Part shown: piece by piece, positions 56,820 to 64,000 of the stretch
How the letters are laid out: the number at the start of each line of letters is the position of its first letter
Position numbering within the stretch: the stretch's first letter is position 1
Made by a program: the position numbers and the translations under genes
Assembly: GCA_900467185.1 (NCBI GenBank)
Contig: UBPA01000007.1
Coordinates: 124,001-188,000 of the forward strand
Direction of reading: 5' to 3'
DNA length: 64,000 nucleotides
Source: Hyphomicrobiales bacterium
GTDB lineage: Bacteria > Pseudomonadota > Alphaproteobacteria > Rhizobiales > Rhizobiaceae
The notes under the pieces: model-generated
The model's database searches: none
The model's input: the letters and a program-made list of their open reading frames with translations, nothing else
What the model was told of the DNA's origin: nothing

Positions 56820-57659
56820 CTAGAGGCAGTTCGCCAGCCGGCAAAACTCTTCCACAGAAAGCGTCTCGGCCCGCCGCTGCGGGTCGATGTCCGCCTTGGC
56901 GAGCAGCGTTTCCCCGCCAAGCGATTTGACACTCTGGCGCAGCATCTTGCGCCTCTGGCCGAAGGCGGCCTGCGTCACGCGTTCCAGGGCTTCGATCCGG
57001 CAAGGGATCGGGTTTTCGCGCGGCTCCAGGTGCACGACGGTCGAGGTGACCTTGGGTGGCGGCGTGAACGCTTGCGGGGGGACGTCGAAGGCCATGCGGG
57101 CCTCGGTGCGCCAGCCGGCGAGCACGCCGAGCCGGCCATAATGATCGTTCGTCTCGTCCGCCACGATCCGCAGGCCCACCTCGCGCTGGAACATCAGCGT
57201 CATCGACGCGTAGAAAGGCGGCCAGACGTCGGATGTCAGCCAGTTCACGAGCAGTTGCGTACCGATGTTGTAAGGCAGGTTGGCGATAATGCGGATCGGG
57301 CCGCTGGCCCCGGACTGGCGCGCCAGTTCCACAAAATCGACCTTCAGGGCATCCCCCTCGATGACCTCCAGCCGGCCGGGATAGTGATCGGAGATCTCGG
57401 CCAGCGCCGGCAGGCAGCGGCTGTCGCGCTCGATCGCGATCAGCTTGCGGACGCCGAGCGACAGAATCGCGCGTGTCAAGCCTCCGGGGCCGGGGCCCAC
57501 CTCGATGACGGTCGCATCTTCCAGTGGACCCGCGGTGCGCGCGATCTTCTGCGTGAGGTTCAGGTCGAGGAGGAAGTTCTGGCCGAGCGCCTTCTTGGCG
57601 TCCAGCCCGTGGCGCTGGATCACGTCGCGCAGAGGCGGCAGTCCGTCGATAGCGGCCAT
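56820..57659 (-). CDS. ksgA: 16S rRNA A1518/A1519 dimethyltransferase KsgA
   Basis: Dimethylates two adjacent adenosines near the 3' end of 16S rRNA using [24 protein letters not shown] (51-62) and the catalytic NLPYNIGT (127-134) are visible. The length of 279 residues is normal. The start overlaps the pdxA stop (TGATG), so the genes are coupled; pdxA-ksgA is a widespread pair. The frame upstream to 57899 is antisense-like and belongs to no protein. Confidence 0.96.
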   Translation of the reverse strand: MAAIDGLPPLRDVIQRHGLDAKKALGQNFLLDLNLTQKIARTAGPLEDATVIEVGPGPGGLTRAILSLGVRKLIAIERDSRCLPALAEISDHYPGRLEVIEGDALKVDFVELARQSGASGPIRIIANLPYNIGTQLLVNWLTSDVWPPFYASMTLMFQREVGLRIVADETNDHYGRLGVLAGWRTEARMAFDVPPQAFTPPPKVTSTVVHLEPRENPIPCRIEALERVTQAAFGQRRKMLRQSVKSLGGETLLAKADIDPQRRAETLSVEEFCRLANCL

Positions 57660-58711
57660 CAGGCAGCACTCTCGATCGCGGCGCGTTCGGTATCGGCCAG
57701 CGTGCGCGCCATGCGCAGGGCGGCGACGAGGCTGTCCGCCCGCGCGATCGGGCGCCCGTCCAGCCGCTGCCCGGCGATGCCGAATGCGGTGCCATGGTCG
57801 GGCGAGGTGCGGATGAAGGGCAGGCCGAGCGTGACGTTGACGCTGTCGTCGAAGCCCAGCGCCTTGGCCGGGATCAGCGCCTGATCGTGATACATGCAAA
57901 GCGCGACGTCGTAGGTGGCGCGCGCCCGGTCGTGGAACATCGTGTCGGCGGGCAGGGGGCCGACGGCGTCGATCCCCTCGGCCTGCAGGCGTTCGACCAC
58001 GGGGCGGATGATCGCGTCGTCCTCAAGCCCCAGAGCGCCGCTCTCGCCCGCATGCGGGTTGAGCCCGGCGATCGCCAGCCGCGGTGCGGCAAGCCCGAAG
58101 CGGGCCTTGAGATCGGCGACCGTGATGACGGCTGTCCGGTAGATGAGGTCGGCGGTCAGCAGACCCGGCACGTCCTTCAGCGGAATATGGATCGTCACCG
58201 GCACGGCCCGGAGCTTCGGGCCGGCCAGCATCATGATCGGCAGCAGCGGCGTGTTGCGCGCAACGCTGCCGAGCTCCGCCAGGAACTCGGTATGCCCGGG
58301 AAAGCGGAAGCCCGCCGCATAGAGCACGGATTTGGCGATCGGGTTTGTGACGACGGCGGCTGTCTGCGAGGCGAGCGTCATCTGGACGGCGGTCTGGATC
58401 GCACCGATGATCGCCGGCGCATTGGCGCTGTCGGGCGTGCCTGCGGTCACGGGCGCCGGGCAGGCGACGGGAAGCACCGGGAGGCTGCGGGCGAACAGGC
58501 CGGCGGCCGAGCGGTGGTCGGCCTCGGCGATTGGCACGTCGAAACCGAGCAGGCGGGCCCGTTCGGCGAGAACAGCGGGATCGCCGATGAAGAGGAAGGG
58601 GGCAAGCCCGAGCGCGTCACGGCGCGTCCAAGCGTCCAGCGTGACGTCGAGCCCGATGCCGGCCGGGTCGCCCATGGTCAGGGCAAGCGGCGCCCGGGTC
58701 TCGTCTGTCAT
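57659..58711 (-). CDS. pdxA: 4-hydroxythreonine-4-phosphate dehydrogenase PdxA
   Basis: NAD-dependent step of DXP-dependent pyridoxal phosphate synthesis. [10 protein letters not shown] is at the N-terminus; metal-binding histidines lie in [11 protein letters not shown] (H140), LNPHAGE and MYHDQ; the C-terminal [13 protein letters not shown] is diagnostic. At 350 residues it is slightly longer than E. coli PdxA. The start is 11 bases after the SurA-like gene stop, and the stop overlaps the ksgA start. Confidence 0.95.
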   Translation of the reverse strand: MTDETRAPLALTMGDPAGIGLDVTLDAWTRRDALGLAPFLFIGDPAVLAERARLLGFDVPIAEADHRSAAGLFARSLPVLPVACPAPVTAGTPDSANAPAIIGAIQTAVQMTLASQTAAVVTNPIAKSVLYAAGFRFPGHTEFLAELGSVARNTPLLPIMMLAGPKLRAVPVTIHIPLKDVPGLLTADLIYRTAVITVADLKARFGLAAPRLAIAGLNPHAGESGALGLEDDAIIRPVVERLQAEGIDAVGPLPADTMFHDRARATYDVALCMYHDQALIPAKALGFDDSVNVTLGLPFIRTSPDHGTAFGIAGQRLDGRPIARADSLVAALRMARTLADTERAAIESAA

Positions 58712-58721
58712 GATGGTCCGG

Positions 58722-59687
58722 TTACTTCGTCAGGATCTGCGCGCGCTTGCGCAGTTCTTCCATGTATTTCACGCTGTTCGGGTCTTCGCCGCCCTTCTGC
58801 TTGCCGAGATCCTCGGCGCGAAAGACGACTTCGGCCGCCAGATCGTCGGAGACCTGCCGCTTCTTGCAGATGCCGAGATATTCGACGCCCCGTTCGGTCA
58901 CCCGGGTCGTGGTCGTGTTGCCCTCGCCGGCCTTCTCGACCAGCGGGCGCCAGTCCTCGGGAATCTCCTGCACCATCATGCGGCCGAGATTGCGGATGGA
59001 AACGTCGCGCATGGTGGCGGCAAAGGTCTTGGCATCGTCGCAACCCGGATAGGCCGAGCGCGAGGCATTGGCTTCGGCCTGCCGTTTGCCGATGATGGCG
59101 TTGCGCTTGGCGGCGGGCACGACGAAGATCACCTGCTGCAGGAAGTATTCGGTCGTCACCGGCTTGGTGCCGCCGTTCTCCTGCATGCGGCGCACCAGCT
59201 CCTCGTTGGAGAGACGCCCGCCGCCGGTGCCGAAGCGCAGGCGCACGGCACGCGGCCAGCTCATGGAAATCGCGACATAGGATTTGAAATGGTCGATGCC
59301 GACGCCGGCCTGGGCCAGAACCTGGCTGAGCTGCGCCACGGACAGCTTGTTACCGGCGGCGAACCGCGCAACGGCGGCGTCCACCTCCTCGGTGCTCACC
59401 GACTGCTGGAGGCGCAGCACTTCGGCGCGCTTCAGCACTTCGTCGATCATCTGCTCGCGCGCGCCGGCGGAGCTCTGCCGCTGCAGCTTGAGGAAAGCGG
59501 CGCGCTTGGCGATGTCGCCGGTCGTGATCGGCGTGCCGTTGACGACGACGGCGACCCCGGTTCCCGAGCCTGCCGCCGCAGCGGGCAGGGTGGTCGGCAG
59601 GCAGAGCGCGCCGGCCAGAAGGCCCGCGCGCAGAATATCTGCCGCCATTCGCAGTGACGATCGCTTTTGCACGGTTCCGTTGCCCAT
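58722..59687 (-). CDS. SurA-like periplasmic chaperone
   Basis: A 321-residue exported protein. A signal segment ([21 protein letters not shown]) is followed by a SurA N-terminal domain ([35 protein letters not shown]). In the rest I see no clear parvulin catalytic pattern, so peptidyl-prolyl isomerase activity is doubtful; chaperoning of outer-membrane proteins is the likely job. The position after lptD and before pdxA is the standard surA place (lptD-surA-pdxA-ksgA). Confidence 0.82.
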   Translation of the reverse strand: MGNGTVQKRSSLRMAADILRAGLLAGALCLPTTLPAAAAGSGTGVAVVVNGTPITTGDIAKRAAFLKLQRQSSAGAREQMIDEVLKRAEVLRLQQSVSTEEVDAAVARFAAGNKLSVAQLSQVLAQAGVGIDHFKSYVAISMSWPRAVRLRFGTGGGRLSNEELVRRMQENGGTKPVTTEYFLQQVIFVVPAAKRNAIIGKRQAEANASRSAYPGCDDAKTFAATMRDVSIRNLGRMMVQEIPEDWRPLVEKAGEGNTTTTRVTERGVEYLGICKKRQVSDDLAAEVVFRAEDLGKQKGGEDPNSVKYMEELRKRAQILTK

Positions 59688-59877
59688 CAGACATCCCCTT
59701 CAGAGCAAGCCGCACGTTCTAAGGGGCTCGCAAGGCTCCATGAAGCGCCAAGCCTGCGGCTGCGCCCGTTTCCCGCTGGATGCATAAACCATGCGGCCGA
59801 ATGATGACAAGCCCTCGATATCGCGCGGAGCGGGCGCAAGACCGCGCCCGCGCGCCTGTTGTCCCGCACGATGGCGG

Positions 59878-62211
59878 TCAGTCCAGCGCGTTGAACGAGC
59901 TGTCGCCGACATTGATGTCGCCCAGCGTGCGGAACGAGATCCGCGCACCGATCGACCAGTCATTGGCCAGCGACTGGTCCGGGTCGCGCTCGTTCTTGTA
60001 GACGAGCGAGAACAGCGTATCCTGATCGTCATAGGTAACGCCGAGCCCGTTGCGCGTGACGAGGCTGTTGTTGATGTCGTAGGTGACCGAGCCGAACACC
60101 GACCAGTACTCGCGGAACCGCCAGGCGGCCGCCGTCTGGATTTCGTCCTGATCGTAGGGCGAGCCATAGGTCGGCTGCGCCTTGATGCTGGTATAGGTGA
60201 TGGCCGTCTGCCAGGCGATGCCTTCGTAGCCGACCGAGAAGTCCGTCCGGCGCAGGTCGAAATCCTCCTCGTCCAGCCGGCCGCTGAGGCTGGCCGTCAG
60301 GCCGGAGGGCGCGTCGATACCGAACATGCCGACATAGTCGGAGCGATCGGTTTCGAGACCCGAATCGGCACCCACCTTCACGAGGTCGTCCGTCGCGAAG
60401 GAGTTGACGCCGCCGAGATGGAAGGACTGTCCGACGATGCTGCGAACGCCGTAGCCATTGCCGAGCGTGCCCGTGTAGCGCAGGCCGAGATTGGCGCGCG
60501 AGCCGCCCTCGATGCGGTCGAAGCCCGAAAACTTGTCCCGCTCGAACAGGTTGGTCGCGTCGAACACGAAGCTCTGCGCGTCTTCGTTCGGCAGGCTGCC
60601 CGGATTGCTCTCGTCCGGACGAACATAGACCTGCGCGATCGGCTCCAGGATGTGACTGCTGTTGGCGGTCGCCATCAGGATCGGATAGCGCGCCTCGAGC
60701 CCGGCCGTCGCCATGCCGCGCGTCGAGGTGTCGTCGCCATTGTAGTCGCCGGTATAGGCCGGGCCGGGATTGTCCATCGTCAGGCCGAGAATATCGCCGC
60801 GCGCCGCCAGAAGCGGCGTCAGCGACAGGCCGCCGGGCACGATGAAGGTCTTCTTCCACTCGGCTTCCGCCGTCAGGCGATGCGCCGTGCCCTCGAGACC
60901 GCGGAACCGGTCCACGCCGAACACATCGACGGAGTCTTCCCGGTTGCGGTTGACATTGGTGAGGTTGACGGTCGCGGAAAGCTCGCCGCCGGCAACCGCC
61001 TGCGGCGCCGTATAGTCATAGTCAAGGACCTGGGCGTAGGCCTGCTTGTTTTCGGCCACGCTGTCAGGGTCGGCATCCTGAATATCGAAGTAGAAGGCGC
61101 GCAGGTCGAAATAATTGCGCTTTCCGAGGCCCGTCAGATAGGCCTGGTTGGTGTGCGTCGTCCCGTCGAACGTCGAGAGTTCGTAGGTCTTGGCGAAGTT
61201 GTTGTCGCTCTGCACGAGGACATCCCAGCCGAACGACCAGCGCGGATTGATCTTGAAGTCGGCGCGCGAGCCGATAAGGCCGCGCTCCGTTTCCTGCGCG
61301 TCTACGGTTCCGCCCGTAAACGAGCTGCGATCCATCTGGCTGATGCCCGCCATGCGCAGAACATGCTGCCCGGTTTCGAAGCGCTGGCGGAATTCGCCTT
61401 CCAGCAGGAAGCCCTGGCGCGTGAGCCCGGTCGCCGTCACGGTCGCGTCCATGGTCGGCGAGATCGCCCAGTAATAGGGAACGCTGACGCCGGCACCCAG
61501 CTTCTGCGTGTAGCGGAAACGCGGAAACAGGAAGCCGCTCTTGCGCTTCACCGTGCCATCGGGAACCTCCAGCACCGGCAGGTACAGGATCGGCTTGCCG
61601 AACAGTTCGAAGCGCGCATTTTCCAGCCGCACGGTGTGCGTCTTGCCGTTCTGGATGATGCGCTGCGCCTTGATGTGCCAGAGCGAGCGGTAATCCGGAT
61701 TGGTCGCACACGGCGTACAGGCCGTATAGACCGCCTGGTTCAGGATGATCTCGTCGCCATTGCGTCGCTCGCCGTTGACGGCGGCCAGCTTCGTCAGGTC
61801 GGTCGTCTCGACGCGCATCGTCTCGATGAAGCCATCGGCGAAATTGTCCGTGACGTCCATCTTCTCGGCATAGATCTTGTTGCCGGTCGGCTCGATCAGC
61901 TCGATCTGGCCGGTCGCGACGATTCGGCCGGTCTTCTGGCTGTATTCGACCTGCTGGGCGACCATCTGGTAGCCGCCGTAATTGATCTGCACGGCACCGC
62001 GCACGATGACGCGTTCGGCGTCGCGATTGTACACGAGCTCGTTGGCCGACAGAACCATCTTGGCGTCGTCGGGCAGCTTCGGCGCAAGCGTGGTCGGCGC
62101 CGACTGAGCGAAGGCCGAACCGGGCGCGCCGGGGGATACGGAAAGGCATGCAACGCTGGAAAGCAGTATGGCCGCCAGTAGCCTTGTATGATTGCGGTCA
62201 CAGCCCGCCAC
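59878..62211 (-). CDS. lptD: LPS-assembly protein LptD
   Basis: Outer-membrane barrel that inserts lipopolysaccharide in the outer leaflet. A signal peptide (LLAAILLSSVACLS...) ends near AFAQ; an OstA/LptA-like periplasmic domain follows (ADELVY-like SANELVYNRDAERVIVRG), then a 26-strand-type barrel region to the end, rich in alternating aromatic residues. CTPCATNP shows two cysteines that may help disulfide formation. The start is GTG overlapping the lptG stop (TAGTG). 777 residues is normal. A 190-base gap precedes the SurA-like gene. Confidence 0.94.
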   Translation of the reverse strand: MAGCDRNHTRLLAAILLSSVACLSVSPGAPGSAFAQSAPTTLAPKLPDDAKMVLSANELVYNRDAERVIVRGAVQINYGGYQMVAQQVEYSQKTGRIVATGQIELIEPTGNKIYAEKMDVTDNFADGFIETMRVETTDLTKLAAVNGERRNGDEIILNQAVYTACTPCATNPDYRSLWHIKAQRIIQNGKTHTVRLENARFELFGKPILYLPVLEVPDGTVKRKSGFLFPRFRYTQKLGAGVSVPYYWAISPTMDATVTATGLTRQGFLLEGEFRQRFETGQHVLRMAGISQMDRSSFTGGTVDAQETERGLIGSRADFKINPRWSFGWDVLVQSDNNFAKTYELSTFDGTTHTNQAYLTGLGKRNYFDLRAFYFDIQDADPDSVAENKQAYAQVLDYDYTAPQAVAGGELSATVNLTNVNRNREDSVDVFGVDRFRGLEGTAHRLTAEAEWKKTFIVPGGLSLTPLLAARGDILGLTMDNPGPAYTGDYNGDDTSTRGMATAGLEARYPILMATANSSHILEPIAQVYVRPDESNPGSLPNEDAQSFVFDATNLFERDKFSGFDRIEGGSRANLGLRYTGTLGNGYGVRSIVGQSFHLGGVNSFATDDLVKVGADSGLETDRSDYVGMFGIDAPSGLTASLSGRLDEEDFDLRRTDFSVGYEGIAWQTAITYTSIKAQPTYGSPYDQDEIQTAAAWRFREYWSVFGSVTYDINNSLVTRNGLGVTYDDQDTLFSLVYKNERDPDQSLANDWSIGARISFRTLGDINVGDSSFNALD

Positions 62212-63287
62212 TAGCCATCCTCCTGATGCAACAAAATCGTGGACCCCAGCGCCATCGCGACAACAACCGGCAACCAGGCTGCAACGAACGGAGGCAAGAT
62301 GCCGCTGCTCCCGAATGCTCTGACCAGCACGGTCACGACATAAAGCACGAAGCCTGCCAGGATTCCACCGAGAATTACCGAGCGCGATTGGTGGAAGCGG
62401 CTGAATTTCAGCGACACGCTTGCGGCAATCAGCGTCATGGCGACGAGAAGAAGCGGCAGGGACAACAGCGAATGAAGCTGGGTCTGCATGCCATAGGTCG
62501 GAAACCCGAAGGATTTCGCGATCGAAATCTTATGGGGCAGTTCGAAAAACGGAATGGATTCAGCTTTGTCCAGCGATTCCTGAACGAATTCCGCCCGCAG
62601 ATTGGTCGGAAGTCGTGCCGTTTCGAAACGCTTCGGCAGCACGCCGTTGCGCGTCTCGGTCACCCCGTTCAGCAACCAGTAACCATCTTCGAGTTTTGCG
62701 TTCTGCGCATCCTGTCGGAAGACGATGCGGCCCTGCTTGTCGAGGTGGATCACCGTGACGGTGACGAGCGTCCGGCCATCGTCCTGAACGGAGCGGGCGC
62801 CGATGATGCTGTCGTCGTCGCCATAGATCTGGCGCAGCCACGGAATGGTCTTGGAGCCGCGCGAGGACGAGCTTCCCCAGTTGGTCTCCAGAAGCTCGGC
62901 ACTGCGCGACCCCCAGGCGGCGATCGGGTTGAGGATGGCGACGGCCAGCGCGCCGAAGATGAGGGCGCCGAGCACGAAGGGCTGCAGAAACTGCCAGGCC
63001 GAGATGCCGGCCGCCCGCGTCACGACCAGCTCGTAGCGGCGGTTGAGCGCGATCAGCGTCACCATGCCGGCAAACAGCGCGATGAAGGGCACGGTCTGCT
63101 GCATGATCATGGGAATGCGCATCGCGGTCATCAGCAGCGCGCCGCCGAGCGAGTAGCCCGGCAGGTTCGACATGCGGTTGGAGAGTTCGCTGAAATCGAT
63201 GATGAAGACGAGCGAGAACACGCCGATGAGGAACCAGCCGATCGTCACCATAAAGCGGCGGAAGAAGTAGATCTTGAGCGTGCTCAT
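62211..63287 (-). CDS. lptG: LPS export ABC transporter permease LptG
   Basis: Inner-membrane permease of the LptB2FG complex, which extracts LPS and passes it to LptC. Six segments are arranged as three plus three around a periplasmic beta-jellyroll (about 110-250). MSTLKIYFFRRFMVTIGWFL and the RRYELVVTRAAGISAWQFL coupling segment are typical. The length of 358 residues is normal. It starts 4 bases after the lptF stop and its stop overlaps the lptD start. Confidence 0.95.
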   Translation of the reverse strand: MSTLKIYFFRRFMVTIGWFLIGVFSLVFIIDFSELSNRMSNLPGYSLGGALLMTAMRIPMIMQQTVPFIALFAGMVTLIALNRRYELVVTRAAGISAWQFLQPFVLGALIFGALAVAILNPIAAWGSRSAELLETNWGSSSSRGSKTIPWLRQIYGDDDSIIGARSVQDDGRTLVTVTVIHLDKQGRIVFRQDAQNAKLEDGYWLLNGVTETRNGVLPKRFETARLPTNLRAEFVQESLDKAESIPFFELPHKISIAKSFGFPTYGMQTQLHSLLSLPLLLVAMTLIAASVSLKFSRFHQSRSVILGGILAGFVLYVVTVLVRAFGSSGILPPFVAAWLPVVVAMALGSTILLHQEDG

Positions 63288-63291
63288 CGGA

Positions 63292-64000
63292 TCAGCGCGC
63301 CTCCCGGTCGGAATTGCCGAACCGCAGCAGGCGGATCCGGCCGGTCAGGTCGGCGAATTTTTCCTGCAGGGTCTTGGGAATGACAAGCCGCTTGTTGCTC
63401 GCCAGCTGGCGAATGCACAGGAAGGTCGTGATGGCGGGAATGACGTACATCAGCGGCACGAAGAACTGTTCTTCCTCCGCCCCGTTCGCCGCATAGAAGG
63501 TCATCCAGCGGAACAGCAGCATCAGCAGCAGGGCAGTCGCCGTCGGGTGCAGGCGGGCTTCGCGGTGCGAGCGCGCGTCGCTGCTGACCACGAGGCCGAT
63601 GAGCGCGAAGATGATCGGGAACGTCCACTCCGTCAGCCGCCGGTGCAGCTCGGCGACATAGGTCTGCGGACGGCGCTGGTAGTTGCTGTCTTCCGGGTCG
63701 GGGTGAAGCAGCGTGAAGAGATCCTGGTCCTGGGCGCGCAGGGTTGCAGCGCCCACCTTGCGGGTCATCTCGGTGAGGTCGAAGGCGTAGCTGTCGAACT
63801 TGATGATGGAGACGCCGCCATCCGGCAGCTTCCGATGCACTTCGCCGTCCTTCATCACCAGCGCGGAACTCGCCTCGTCCACCGCGCCTTCGCGGGCGTA
63901 ATAGACGAACTCGACGTTCGGATCGCGCGAATCACCGACGAAGATGCCGGTGAGCACGCCGCCGCCGCGCCGGCCGCCGATCTGGATGTAGAGCCCGTCG
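63292..64000 (-). CDS. lptF: LPS export ABC transporter permease LptF (5' end outside window)
   Basis: Partner permease of LptG. The visible part covers the periplasmic jellyroll (GIFVGDSRDPNVEFVYYARE) and the three C-terminal segments (FPIIFALIGLVVSSDARSHR, FFVPLMYVIPAITTFLCI). The frame continues without a break to the right edge, giving IQIGGRRGGVL upstream of Met63957, so that Met is internal and the gene is cut by the window. First visible gene of lptF-lptG-lptD-surA-pdxA-ksgA. Confidence 0.93.
   Translation of the reverse strand, partial: DGLYIQIGGRRGGGVLTGIFVGDSRDPNVEFVYYAREGAVDEASSALVMKDGEVHRKLPDGGVSIIKFDSYAFDLTEMTRKVGAATLRAQDQDLFTLLHPDPEDSNYQRRPQTYVAELHRRLTEWTFPIIFALIGLVVSSDARSHREARLHPTATALLLMLLFRWMTFYAANGAEEEQFFVPLMYVIPAITTFLCIRQLASNKRLVIPKTLQEKFADLTGRIRLLRFGNSDREAR

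Noticed and set aside
59791-62181. 796-codon open frame on the plus strand opposite lptD
   Set aside because: Antisense to a complete LptD with signal peptide and domains; Arg/Ala/Val-rich without motifs.

Overview
This window is a GC-rich stretch of core chromosome from an alphaproteobacterium, most likely Rhizobiales and probably Rhizobiaceae. The evidence is the set of families present (an NadQ-type NAD regulator, TIGR02301, DUF2232 between rpsR and rplI, a long bL9 and an Arg/Asp-tailed bS6) and the rhizobial gene order on the minus strand. I found no rRNA, tRNA, CRISPR array, prophage or insertion sequence. Most genes are housekeeping genes. The accessory content is small: two toxin-antitoxin pairs and several regulator-transporter cassettes set between core genes.

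Layout. 1-5.2 kb: the de novo NAD operon nadA-nadB-nadC, a TSUP permease and a periplasmic Cu,Zn superoxide dismutase. 5.2-11.6 kb (minus): an MscS channel, then a tightly overlapping unit (ygfZ, HD hydrolase, tyrosine phosphatase, NadQ-like NAD regulator), then small exported proteins and a Nudix enzyme. 11.7-18.6 kb (plus): SRAP-domain protein, cysS, two tandem GFA-domain paralogues, proline iminopeptidase and citramalate synthase. A 542-base interval upstream of cysS carries alternating complementary segments. 18.6-19.6 kb: a less GC-rich patch with an unknown ORF and a DUF433/DUF5615 toxin-antitoxin pair. 19.6-30.2 kb: Tat-exported CpdB, RarD, a LOG-family protein, a LysM/Ig-like envelope protein, an Atm1-type ABC exporter, psd-pssA phospholipid synthesis and a VOC protein. 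30.2-31.8 kb: a divergent LysR/LysE pair with a clear dyad between the genes.

31.8-48 kb is a minus-strand core backbone read as rpsF-rpsR-DUF2232-rplI, dnaB, alr, radA, cvpA, purF, SDR. It is broken by three accessory blocks: marR-MFS-hlyD between rplI and dnaB, araC-azlCD between dnaB and alr, and parDE directly in front of radA. 48.3-56.8 kb: a Tas-like aldo-keto reductase (minus), then the fatty-acid and envelope cluster fabD-fabG-acpP-fabF-mltG-yicC-gmk (plus). 56.8-64 kb (minus): the LPS-transport cluster, transcribed lptF-lptG-lptD-surA-like-pdxA-ksgA. lptF runs off the right edge, and nadA is open across the left edge.

I did not find a clearly new multi-gene system. The most interesting leads are the attenuator-like array upstream of cysS, the NadQ-containing overlapping operon with a degenerate Nudix box, the parDE insertion abutting the radA start codon, the DUF433/DUF5615 patch with its unexplained flanking ORF, and the LysR/LysE and MarR dyads. 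All functional calls rest on reading motifs by eye; no database search was run.
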